Assembly: GCF_026151345.1 (NCBI RefSeq)
Contig: NZ_JAMQPR010000001.1
Location: forward strand, 1,780,231-1,844,230
DNA from: Leptospira paudalimensis
GTDB taxonomy: Bacteria; Spirochaetota; Leptospiria; Leptospirales; Leptospiraceae
Reading direction: 5' to 3'
DNA: 64,000 nt
The number at the start of each line of letters is the position of its first letter. Positions within the stretch are counted from its first letter, which is position 1. The translations under genes were made by a program, and so were the position numbers. Positions 18,078 to 25,917 of this stretch are shown in pieces. Below the pieces are notes generated by a model. The model worked only from the letters and a program-made list of their open reading frames with translations, had not been told where the DNA came from and ran no database searches.

Positions 18078-18603
18078 ACCACTGCTCCCATTGGATCATT
18101 TCAAGTGTTTTTGTATCTAAATTCCAATCCCCCACAAATCGATTGAGAAAGGGAACTAGGATGGTTTCCCCTTCGCCTGAGATGGGTTTACATTCTAAGA
18201 TAGGATGAGCTGGGTTATCGATGACGTCAGTGACTTTGTAACCGAGTGGTGTTTTGGTATCTTTGGAGATGGTTTCGAGACCAATTAAGTCTTCTGTATA
18301 AATTTCCCCATCGTTTGGTTTCGGAAGGTCTTCCTTTTTCCAAAGCAAGGAGAATCCTCGATACTTCACCACCGTTTCTGGAGTGTCATACCCTTTGATC
18401 TTTACGAGATAATGATTCCCATTGGGTTTGATCAATTCAATTTCAATCGTTGAAGTTTTGCCTAGAGTGTCTTGGACAGTGCAGGTGGTAGGAGCTTTCA
18501 GAGAACTCAGTGTTTCCCCTTCTGTGAAAACTTTGATGGACCCTTTGATTCCATGTGAGGATCCAAAGACCCCCACTTTCACTAAACTTGGTTTAGTCGA
18601 CAA
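18067..18603 (-). CDS. rimM: 16S rRNA processing protein RimM
   Basis: A 178-residue two-domain protein. The N-terminal RimM barrel begins [23 protein letters not shown], the C-terminal PRC barrel has [29 protein letters not shown] and [22 protein letters not shown]. RimM binds S19 and assists maturation of the 30S head. It overlaps both khpA and trmD by about 11 bases, the arrangement of the conserved rpsP-khpA-rimM-trmD-rplS operon, so translation is probably coupled through this stretch. Confidence 0.94.
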   Translation of the reverse strand: MSTKPSLVKVGVFGSSHGIKGSIKVFTEGETLSSLKAPTTCTVQDTLGKTSTIEIELIKPNGNHYLVKIKGYDTPETVVKYRGFSLLWKKEDLPKPNDGEIYTEDLIGLETISKDTKTPLGYKVTDVIDNPAHPILECKPISGEGETILVPFLNRFVGDWNLDTKTLEMIQWEQWFEV

Positions 18604-18823
18604 TTTCTAAAGTATAGTTTTTGCCTTGTTTGGTTCCCGCGGCTTGTAACACCGTACGAAGAGATTTTGCAATCCGTCCGTTTTTTCCGATCACCTTCCC
18701 GAGGTCTTTTGGAGCCACCCGAAGTTCGATCACAGTTTCTTCCTCTCCGGGTACTTGGTTGACCGCTACCTGGTCTGGTTGGTCAACGAGAGATGTCACG
18801 ATATAACGAACTAAGGAATCCAT
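18593..18823 (-). CDS. khpA: KH-domain RNA-binding protein KhpA
   Basis: A 76-residue protein consisting of a single type II KH domain: [52 protein letters not shown]. The GKNGR loop is the RNA-binding GxxG element. In Gram-positives KhpA pairs with KhpB to control cell division and small RNAs. Here it lies between rpsP and rimM, the usual place. It starts seven bases after rpsP and overlaps rimM by 11 bases. Length and motifs agree fully with the family. Confidence 0.93.
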   Translation of the reverse strand: MDSLVRYIVTSLVDQPDQVAVNQVPGEEETVIELRVAPKDLGKVIGKNGRIAKSLRTVLQAAGTKQGKNYTLEIVD

Positions 18824-18830
18824 GTACAGA

Positions 18831-19088
18831 CTAACCTTTGAATTTTGACCAAACGTCGTCTTTTTTCAAAAGAGCGAGTACAGTCTCAGTTGGTTGTGCG
18901 CCTTTTTTTAACCAAGAAAGAGTTTTTTCTTCGTTGAAAGTCGCTTTTTTAACAGCAGAAGCAGTTGGGTGAAAGTGACCAATCGCTTCGATGAATTTTC
19001 CATCTCGTGGTGCACGAATGTCTGCTGCAACAATGCGATAATGCGGGTCTGCTTTTGTTCCCGTTCTTTGTAATCTTAATTTAACCAA
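18831..19088 (-). CDS. rpsP: 30S ribosomal protein S16
   Basis: The start at TTG 19088 gives an 85-residue protein beginning Met-Val-Lys-Leu-Arg-Leu, as in nearly all S16 proteins, with AAGGGG about nine bases upstream. The frame stays open to 19139, but that would add 17 residues foreign to the family. Signatures: [33 protein letters not shown], and [21 protein letters not shown]16 is a primary binder of the 5' domain of 16S rRNA. It is the first gene of the ribosomal/tRNA-modification run and follows rpe after 47 bases. Confidence 0.94.
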   Translation of the reverse strand: MVKLRLQRTGTKADPHYRIVAADIRAPRDGKFIEAIGHFHPTASAVKKATFNEEKTLSWLKKGAQPTETVLALLKKDDVWSKFKG

Positions 19089-19135
19089 GGAAAAATACCC
19101 CTTTTCTAGCGAGTTTTTTAAATAGGGACGTTCTG

Positions 19136-19798
19136 TCAAGAGCGAGTTCTGGCACTTGCAGCAAGTTCCTTTAATTTTTTACCCTGAGCGTTAGGATCAC
19201 CTGTTTTGTAGAGCCCAGAGCCCACAACAGTGATGTCCACACCCAGTTTTGCAAGTTCTTCCATATTGGATTCGTTCACTCCCCCATCCACTTCCAATTC
19301 AATATTGTATGGTTTTGTGAGTTTGCGAACCGCGGCGATTTTTTCAAAACCCGATTTCACAAAGGATTGTCCATAAAACCCAGGGTCCACTGTCATGAGA
19401 AGTACCAGGTCCAAATACGGTAAAATTTGTGAGATGGAATCAGGAGGGGTTTGTGGGTTTAAGGAAACACCTACTTTGATCCCTTGTTTTTTGATCTCTT
19501 CCGCAAGACGAACCGAGAAGTTTGTCGTTTCAATATGGAAAGTAATACAATACGGTTTTAGGTCAAAGTATTTCGGAACATGGAGTTCTGGATTACTCAC
19601 CATGAGGTGAACGTCGAGGGGAATGTCTGTGTGAGACTTCACTTCCTTTGTGAAAGCTTCCCCAAAAGAAATTTGTGGTACAAAATTCCCATCCATCACA
19701 TCAATGTGGATGAGATCAATATTTTCCTGTTTGTATGTAGGAAGTTCCTGGGAAAGACCAGTGAGTTTTGCGGCAAGAATGGATGCAGATATTTTCAT
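19136..19798 (-). CDS. rpe: Ribulose-phosphate 3-epimerase
   Basis: A 220-residue TIM barrel converting ribulose-5-phosphate to xylulose-5-phosphate in the pentose phosphate pathway. Motifs: [30 protein letters not shown] (metal and catalytic Asp), [45 protein letters not shown] and VVGSGLYKT. All catalytic positions appear intact. It directly follows the PASTA-protein gene (one base gap) and precedes rpsP. The combination of rpe with rpsP is not a fixed order outside spirochaetes as far as I recall. Confidence 0.95.
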   Translation of the reverse strand: MKISASILAAKLTGLSQELPTYKQENIDLIHIDVMDGNFVPQISFGEAFTKEVKSHTDIPLDVHLMVSNPELHVPKYFDLKPYCITFHIETTNFSVRLAEEIKKQGIKVGVSLNPQTPPDSISQILPYLDLVLLMTVDPGFYGQSFVKSGFEKIAAVRKLTKPYNIELEVDGGVNESNMEELAKLGVDITVVGSGLYKTGDPNAQGKKLKELAASARTRS

Positions 19799-19799
19799 C

Positions 19800-20819
19800 T
19801 TAGTATTTTCCTTTTAATTTCCAAACTTTGGCAACACCCGTTTCTTTTCCCAAAAGGGTGACTTTTGTATTGGCGAAACGATGGACAACCAAACGTACAA
19901 TTTCATCTTCTTTTAGGCTTTGGCTTGTTAGAATTTCTTTTTCGATTTCTACGTCTTCACCAGGTTTCGTGTAACTTACCTTAGCAGAATAAATATCATC
20001 ATCATCAATTTCGTATTCTAAAAATTCGTAATCTTGTACAAGCGAGGTAGAAGGTTTTAGATAAAATGCTCCAATTTCGGCACCTGTTGGTTTTAAATCT
20101 AAGGAAGAAACAAGTCCATGCCCTTCACGAAACTCAGGTTTTGTGGCTTCTTTGATGCGGTAGGGAATTTTTTTCCTTTGTAAATAATCCACGGCAAAAG
20201 GCACTGGAATGCCAACTAACTTGGATTCATCGGAACCATCTTTTAAAGTTTGGTTGGTTTTTTTATCTGGATTCGCTTCCGTCACAAGCAGGTAAATTTT
20301 TTCACCAGAATGGGTTTCTTTTCCTGGTGCAGGGATTTGGTCGATGATGGTATCAGCTGGTTCATCTCCCACGGCAGGAACATAAGTGATCCCACCAATT
20401 TGTAAGGGAACATAAACTTCACCAGATAATACTTTTTCCAAAATGGCTTTTGCCCGTTTGAGATCTTGTCCTTTCACATCGGGGATTGTCACTCGGTCAA
20501 ACCCAATGTTGACTGTTAAGTACAATTTAGATCCGGCCTCTACTTCTTTTCCCGCATCAATGGATTGGCTTAAAATGATCCCATCTGTTTTTTCCGGAAT
20601 CCGTTCCGATTCCAATCGTACTTTGAGTTGCAAACGTTGCAATTCGTTATGCACTTCAATGTAGTTTTTCCCAATCACATAAGGCATCATCACCTTTTGT
20701 TCTTCTTTGGTACGAACCACAACAACAAGGAAGGCAGCGACAAAAAATACTAAAAGTCCTAAGGAAACAAATAGAACATAACCACTGTAAGGTAAAATTT
20801 TAAGAAACTTTTCTTTCAC
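19800..20819 (-). CDS. Membrane-anchored PASTA-domain protein without kinase
   Basis: A 339-residue protein with one N-terminal transmembrane helix (about residues 13-36) and a periplasmic part built of PASTA repeats: [39 protein letters not shown], and [20 protein letters not shown]. Each has the usual SQ/DQ-xPxxG turn ([20 protein letters not shown]). PASTA domains bind peptidoglycan fragments in Ser/Thr kinases and PBPs; here neither a kinase nor a transpeptidase domain is attached. The last third has an acidic stretch (EIDDDDIYS). It overlaps fmt by four bases. A wall-sensing or structural role is inferred. Confidence 0.85.
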   Translation of the reverse strand: MKEKFLKILPYSGYVLFVSLGLLVFFVAAFLVVVVRTKEEQKVMMPYVIGKNYIEVHNELQRLQLKVRLESERIPEKTDGIILSQSIDAGKEVEAGSKLYLTVNIGFDRVTIPDVKGQDLKRAKAILEKVLSGEVYVPLQIGGITYVPAVGDEPADTIIDQIPAPGKETHSGEKIYLLVTEANPDKKTNQTLKDGSDESKLVGIPVPFAVDYLQRKKIPYRIKEATKPEFREGHGLVSSLDLKPTGAEIGAFYLKPSTSLVQDYEFLEYEIDDDDIYSAKVSYTKPGEDVEIEKEILTSQSLKEDEIVRLVVHRFANTKVTLLGKETGVAKVWKLKGKY

Positions 20820-21784
20820 GTAAATGATTCTCCGGCCAAAACCCGCGCCCCATTAAAAAATTCAAAACCTTTCATGGGTTTTTTCCCTTCGGGTTGTAAG
20901 GTATCTATACCAAGCAGGTTTCCGTCTCCACAGAGACAGAAAAGCCTTTTTTTCTGGTAGAGAAAAAAGGAACCCGGTTTTGTTCCCTCCGGGATCGGGA
21001 TCTGTTCAGCTTGTTCCAGAGGTAAATAAGAAGAGATAAGGATTAGTTTTTTCTCTCGGAATTCCGTCGTAGCGAGCGGGTCTGGGGATAACGCTCGGAT
21101 TTGGTTGTGGATCTCCTTTGCCGATTTTGTCCAGAGAACTGGCCTATGGTTTGCCGTAATCTTTTGGCAATGAGTGGCTTCTTCTTCCTTTTGCGGAGTA
21201 CCGATCAATCGTTCTCCAGTCGATTCTACAGTTTTTAAGAGCTGGATGATTTCTTCTCCCCCCAGTTTTGTGATGGTTTGCAAAAGAGATCCTGTTGTCT
21301 CTTCCATCGGGATCTTCCAAGACTTTTGGGAAATGATATCCCCTGAATCCACAGCTTTTGCAAGGTATTGGATCGTAAACCCAGTAACCTCATCCCCGTT
21401 TAGAAGAGCACTTTGTACAGGAGAGGCACCTCTGTATTTGGGAAGGAGACTTCCATGTAAATTGATACTCCCCCATTTGGGATCTAAAAACACAAGGTCA
21501 GGCACAATGGATCCATAGGCATAGACCACATGCACGGGAGACTGGTAAGAAAGAATTTGTTTCTGTGCTTCTTCATCAGTGCGAAGGCGAGGTGATTGGA
21601 TCACAGGAATTCCTTTTTCTTCTGCAAACATTTTCACTGGCGTGGGAGTGATGATTTGTTTTCTGCCTACAGGTTTATCCACATTGGTTACTACAAAATC
21701 CACCTGTATCCCCGCATCGAGAATCATCCGAAGTAATTCTTTAGAGTGTTCTGGGGAACCAAAATATCCAATGGAGAGTTTCAT
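20816..21784 (-). CDS. fmt: Methionyl-tRNA formyltransferase
   Basis: A 322-residue enzyme that formylates initiator Met-tRNA using 10-formyl-THF. The formyltransferase fold opens IGYFGSPEHSKELL and has VYAYGSIVPDLVF, the catalytic SINLHGSLLPKYRGASPVQSALLNGD (Asn, His) and AVDSGDIISQKS (Asp). The C-terminal OB-like domain (about residues 205-320) is more diverged. The expected neighbour def is not adjacent; priA lies nine bases upstream, an order seen in many bacteria (priA-fmt or priA-def-fmt). Motifs are intact. Confidence 0.95.
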   Translation of the reverse strand: MKLSIGYFGSPEHSKELLRMILDAGIQVDFVVTNVDKPVGRKQIITPTPVKMFAEEKGIPVIQSPRLRTDEEAQKQILSYQSPVHVVYAYGSIVPDLVFLDPKWGSINLHGSLLPKYRGASPVQSALLNGDEVTGFTIQYLAKAVDSGDIISQKSWKIPMEETTGSLLQTITKLGGEEIIQLLKTVESTGERLIGTPQKEEEATHCQKITANHRPVLWTKSAKEIHNQIRALSPDPLATTEFREKKLILISSYLPLEQAEQIPIPEGTKPGSFFLYQKKRLFCLCGDGNLLGIDTLQPEGKKPMKGFEFFNGARVLAGESFT

Positions 21785-21793
21785 GTGTTTTCC

Positions 21794-23746
21794 TTATACA
21801 AGTTCCAACGGATCCAAGTCATATTCAATATAACATTTAGAATCCATTTTGAAGTTTTGTTTTGTTTCTTTTAATAAATTGCGGAGTGTTGAAATTGATT
21901 TGCTTTTTAGCAAAATATGATATCGGAAGTTATTATCAATTTTATAAAATGGGCATTGGCTTGGTCCTAACATGATAACGGAATCGTCTTTCATCTCTTT
22001 GATCAATTCGCTATAAAGCACAGATTGTTTGTTTGCTACCTCTTCGTATTTGGAACGAAAGACTAGTCTTGCAAGCCTAGCAAATGGTGGGTAAAATAAA
22101 TCTTTTCTAAATTGTAATTCCCATTCAAAAAAAGCAGGGTAATTTTGTTCCATTGCCATCTTGAGTACAGGGTGTTCGGGATCGTTCGATTGGATGATGA
22201 CCTCTCCTGGTTTTTCCCCTCGTCCGGCACGACCAGCCACCTGAGAGACAAGAGCATACGTTCTTTCGCTACTACGAAAATCAGGGACACCTAATCCATG
22301 ATTGGCGTTAAGAATTCCAACCAAGGTCACATTCGCATAATCTAAACCCTTGGCAATCATTTGGGTTCCTGTCAAAATATCAAGTTCCCCTTCTCCTAAT
22401 TTTTCTAATACGGAACGAGTCACATCTTTGTTTTTGGAACTGTCCTGATCAAGGCGTTCAATCCTTGCTTGTGGGTATAAAGAAAGTAAATACTCTTCTA
22501 ATTTCTGTGTCCCAGCACCAAAAAGTTCCAAATCTTCACCCATCATTTGTTTTAAATTACGAAAACTAGATTTATACCCACACAAATGGCAACGTACTGT
22601 TTGGTCGGAGTGGTAACAAAGAGTTGCTGTACATTTGGGACAATGGACAAACTCTTTTGTGTTAGGTGAAAATATAAACGGATTATAACCACGCCGATTC
22701 AGAAGTAAGATGATTTGTTCTTTTTTTTTCAGTCTGTCTGCGATCTTAAATTGTAAATCACCTACGATGAGATTTTTGTCCTCATGTTTTTCCGCCATTT
22801 CTACCTGTGGAAGTTTTGCCAAAGGATTCGCACGTTTTTCCAATTTCGAAAACCCAATTTGCCCTGACTTAGCAAGGTAATACAATTCAACACTTGGTGT
22901 TGCCGATCCGAGTAAAAGTTTGCCACCTGATTTTTGGATTCGTTGTAATGCGACTTGGCGGGCATGGTAACGAGGGGATCCGTTTTCTTTATAGGAACCA
23001 TCATGTTCCTCATCCATAATGACAAGCCTCAGGTCAGAAACAGGGGCAAAAATGGCGGATCTTGTACCAATACAAATTCGTTTTTTCCCTTCCTTTAAAT
23101 CCAAATAATTTTGAAATTTTTCGGAGATCCGTAAGTGAGAATGTAAAACAGCCACTTGGCCAGGAAAAATGGTTTCGATCCTAGATATGGTTGGAAAGGT
23201 GAGTGAAATTTCAGGTACAAGGAAAATGACTGTCCCTTTAGGTTCTTTCAATATCTCCAATATCAAATGAAGGTATACTTCTGTTTTTCCACTCCCCGTA
23301 ATTCCATATAACAAATGTGTGTTGGAAGCCTTATTAGTTTTAATCTCTTGGAATGCTAATTGTTGTGAGTCATTTAACGGATGTAAAAGATCAGATTGGA
23401 TGACAAAATCTGTTCCTTTCTCAATTTTCCTTTTTTTGCCTTTCGGTACCATTAAAAACAATGCTTCTCCAAGGGAAGAAAGGTAATGGTCAGCCATCCA
23501 AGTGGCTAAATCTAATTGTTCGCTAGTAAGAACGGGTTCATTGTCAATTTGTTTGAGAATGGTTAAGGTTTCGTAATTTGGTTCGTTCTTGTGGAGTTCA
23601 ATGACAACTCCATCCCATTCCTTTCCATTGAGTGGAACAAGGACTCTCATCCCTGGTTTAAGACCTGTCATCTCAATTGGGACTATATAAGTTAAAGTTT
23701 TACTTTCCCAAGATAAATTAAGAGCAATTTCCGCATATTGGATCAT
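21794..23746 (-). CDS. priA: Primosomal replication-restart helicase PriA
   Basis: A 650-residue helicase that reloads DnaB at stalled forks. The 3'-end-binding N-domain starts YAEIALNLSWESKTLTY. The helicase core has Walker A GITGSGKTEVYL near residue 147, LVPEISLT, DEEH in VIMDEEHDGSYKE, GSATPS, LNRRGYNPF, GTQMIAKGLDYANVTLVG and QVAGRAGRG. The zinc region is reduced: only CPKC and CHLCG remain, while the usual first pair (before CPKC) and the last CPxCG pair are replaced by non-Cys residues. It is about 80 residues shorter than the E. coli protein. It lies one base after the UDG-like gene. Confidence 0.94.
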   Translation of the reverse strand: MIQYAEIALNLSWESKTLTYIVPIEMTGLKPGMRVLVPLNGKEWDGVVIELHKNEPNYETLTILKQIDNEPVLTSEQLDLATWMADHYLSSLGEALFLMVPKGKKRKIEKGTDFVIQSDLLHPLNDSQQLAFQEIKTNKASNTHLLYGITGSGKTEVYLHLILEILKEPKGTVIFLVPEISLTFPTISRIETIFPGQVAVLHSHLRISEKFQNYLDLKEGKKRICIGTRSAIFAPVSDLRLVIMDEEHDGSYKENGSPRYHARQVALQRIQKSGGKLLLGSATPSVELYYLAKSGQIGFSKLEKRANPLAKLPQVEMAEKHEDKNLIVGDLQFKIADRLKKKEQIILLLNRRGYNPFIFSPNTKEFVHCPKCTATLCYHSDQTVRCHLCGYKSSFRNLKQMMGEDLELFGAGTQKLEEYLLSLYPQARIERLDQDSSKNKDVTRSVLEKLGEGELDILTGTQMIAKGLDYANVTLVGILNANHGLGVPDFRSSERTYALVSQVAGRAGRGEKPGEVIIQSNDPEHPVLKMAMEQNYPAFFEWELQFRKDLFYPPFARLARLVFRSKYEEVANKQSVLYSELIKEMKDDSVIMLGPSQCPFYKIDNNFRYHILLKSKSISTLRNLLKETKQNFKMDSKCYIEYDLDPLELV

Positions 23747-23747
23747 T

Positions 23748-24566
23748 TTATAAATAAGGTATTAAAATGGATAAGTGAGAGATAAAACTATCTTCCAAGT
23801 CTTGTTTTTCTTTACCATACTGGAAAAGATTGGTTTCAGAATCTGCTTTTTTCGCTTTTTCTCCAAGGAAAACAAGTGCTTCTGGTGACCTAGTTGTTAA
23901 TAATGGAATTTTCATTCCACCTAACTCCCATTCCATCACTTTCCCCAATTGTTCCTTTGCTTTTTCTGCACCAAAAAGTAACCTAGCAGAAGATCCTAAG
24001 ATTACGATTGCTTTGATTCCAAATTCCTCAACGGTTTCTTTTACATGAAACTTACAGTTATCCAAACGAGTGTTCCAATCCGAATCTTTTGAATCTGTAT
24101 GAGAAAATGTACAAGCTGGATACTCTTCATAATAAAATTCTTCATACGAAAATCCAAATACTTTTTTAACAATTCCATCCCAACTGATTTCCGTTAGTTT
24201 GTCTTTAAAGATCTGATTGGGCCTTGTTTTTGTAAAAGGTTTCTCTTTTGCTGTGGTAGCACCTGAATAATGTAATACTAAAATTGGTTTTCTTCCTTTG
24301 TGTAAAAACTGCCTAACTCCACTTAGTTTTCCTTGGCATAATGTACAAGAGAAATTGATAAGTTCTCTATTTTTCCTTTGGCTTTCCTTCTGTTGTTTTT
24401 TCTGAATTTCCAAAGATTCTGGAACCTTTGATTTCCAGGGAAATACAAAATCATTAGGATCTTTTTCATTTTGGAAACGAAACACGGAAACAGATTGGTT
24501 TTGGATCAGGAATTTTGATTCTTTTAAAATATCGGAAAATGTTTCTAAAATTGTTTTTTGGTTCAT
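23748..24566 (-). CDS. UDG-superfamily-like protein with possible 4Fe-4S cluster
   Basis: A 272-residue protein that I recognise only by layout. CTLCQGKLSGVRQFL (near residue 75) and a later Cys pair spaced by 18 (in PACTFSHTDSKDSDW...NC), followed by VEEFGIKAIVILGSSARLLFG, follow the cysteine and LIxPKVIVxLG pattern of family 4 uracil-DNA glycosylases. However, the GEAPG catalytic loop is replaced by LHYSGATTAKEK and the HPS motif by TRSPEAL. It is therefore perhaps an inactive or altered-specificity relative. It sits between ntrX and priA with one-base gaps. The UDG link is a visual inference. Confidence 0.5.
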   Translation of the reverse strand: MNQKTILETFSDILKESKFLIQNQSVSVFRFQNEKDPNDFVFPWKSKVPESLEIQKKQQKESQRKNRELINFSCTLCQGKLSGVRQFLHKGRKPILVLHYSGATTAKEKPFTKTRPNQIFKDKLTEISWDGIVKKVFGFSYEEFYYEEYPACTFSHTDSKDSDWNTRLDNCKFHVKETVEEFGIKAIVILGSSARLLFGAEKAKEQLGKVMEWELGGMKIPLLTTRSPEALVFLGEKAKKADSETNLFQYGKEKQDLEDSFISHLSILIPYL

Positions 24567-24567
24567 A

Positions 24568-25917
24568 TTATCCCTCTATCAATTGTTCCACGGAAATATT
24601 GAGGGAACGTAATTTTCTGTATAAATGTGTTCGTTCGATCCCAAGTGCCTTTGAAGTGCGGGTCACATTCCCTTCACAAATTTGTAAGGTTTTGATGATG
24701 TATTGGCGCTCAAACTCTTCTTTTGCATGTTTTAAGTCTCCCCTTGCCACCATTTCATTTGCTTTTTTGAATCCGTGTAAAGCTTCTTTGACATCTTTAG
24801 CTCGGATGGTTTCACCTGGAACTAAGATGCTCAATCGTTCAATGATATTAGCAAGTTCCCTTACATTTCCTGGCCAGAAATGGGAAGAAAGAGCATCGAG
24901 ACCTTCTCGATCAATGGTTTTAGCAGATAAATTGTTTTTTGATATGGATTTTTTTAAATAAAATTCTGCAAGGAGAGGAATATCTTGGTTTCTTTCACGT
25001 AACGGCGGTAATTCGATAGGTATTACATTGAGTGCATAATACAAATCTTCTCGAAATTTACCTTCACGGATTGCTTCCTCTACATTTGAATTGGTAGCCG
25101 CAATGATACGGACATCTACAGGGATGGTTTCCTTACCACCGACTCTTTCCAATTTTTGGTCAAGAATGACTTTTAATACTTTCGATTGTAAGGATAAACT
25201 CAAATCACATACTTCATCCAAAAAAAGAGTGCCATGTTGGGCAAGTTCCCATTTCCCAATTTTTATCTCGTTTGGTTCCCCTTGGACAAATTCAGATCCA
25301 AATAACTCCTGTTCAGTTGTATCTTCCGGTAAGGAAGCACAATTAAATTCAATGTAAGGTTCATTTTTCCGTTTTGAATTTTGATGGATTGACCTAGCTG
25401 TTAATTCTTTTCCTGTTCCATTTTCACCAAAAATAAAAACACGGGCATTTGTTTCTGCAGCTTGGAAAACAGAAAACTTAACACGAGTGATGGAAGGTGA
25501 TTCACCTAAAATTTGATCTACCTCAAGCTGAAAATCTGGCAGTCCAGAATCTTTTGTTTTTTCAATTGAAGTTTCGATTGTTTGGATCACCTTTTCAATG
25601 GACAATGGTTTTTCCAAAAAATCGATTGCGCCTTTTTTTGTAGCATTTACGGCAAGTTCAATCGTTCCATGACCGGAAATCATCACGACGGGAAGACTGG
25701 GGAAAAGTTTTTTGCATTCATCTAATATGACTAAACCATCTTCCTTTCCAACCCAAACATCCAATAATAATAGGGAAGGTCTTTCCTTGGACAAAGCTTT
25801 CATTAAAGTTTTTCCATTTGAAAAATCTTCAACTACATAATCTTCGTCTTCTAAAATGACTCGTAATGATTTACGAATTTCTTTCTCATCATCTAATATA
25901 TAAATCAATTTCTGCAT
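24568..25917 (-). CDS. ntrX: NtrX-type response regulator with AAA+ domain
   Basis: A 449-residue regulator. The receiver domain spans residues 1-118 (ILDDEKEIRKSLRVILEDED, phospho-Asp in LLLLDVW, and KPLSIEKVIQTIE). The AAA+ domain has Walker A GENGTGKE near residue 165, GTLFLDEV, and RIIAATN. The Fis-type HTH (EGNVTRTSKALGIERTHLYRKL) is at the C-terminus. The sigma-54-contacting GAFTGA loop is absent: after ELFGSE comes FVQGEPNEIKIGKWELA. NtrX proteins often lack it. It overlaps ntrY by one base and probably receives its phosphate; rpoN lies four genes upstream. Confidence 0.9.
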   Translation of the reverse strand: MQKLIYILDDEKEIRKSLRVILEDEDYVVEDFSNGKTLMKALSKERPSLLLLDVWVGKEDGLVILDECKKLFPSLPVVMISGHGTIELAVNATKKGAIDFLEKPLSIEKVIQTIETSIEKTKDSGLPDFQLEVDQILGESPSITRVKFSVFQAAETNARVFIFGENGTGKELTARSIHQNSKRKNEPYIEFNCASLPEDTTEQELFGSEFVQGEPNEIKIGKWELAQHGTLFLDEVCDLSLSLQSKVLKVILDQKLERVGGKETIPVDVRIIAATNSNVEEAIREGKFREDLYYALNVIPIELPPLRERNQDIPLLAEFYLKKSISKNNLSAKTIDREGLDALSSHFWPGNVRELANIIERLSILVPGETIRAKDVKEALHGFKKANEMVARGDLKHAKEEFERQYIIKTLQICEGNVTRTSKALGIERTHLYRKLRSLNISVEQLIEG

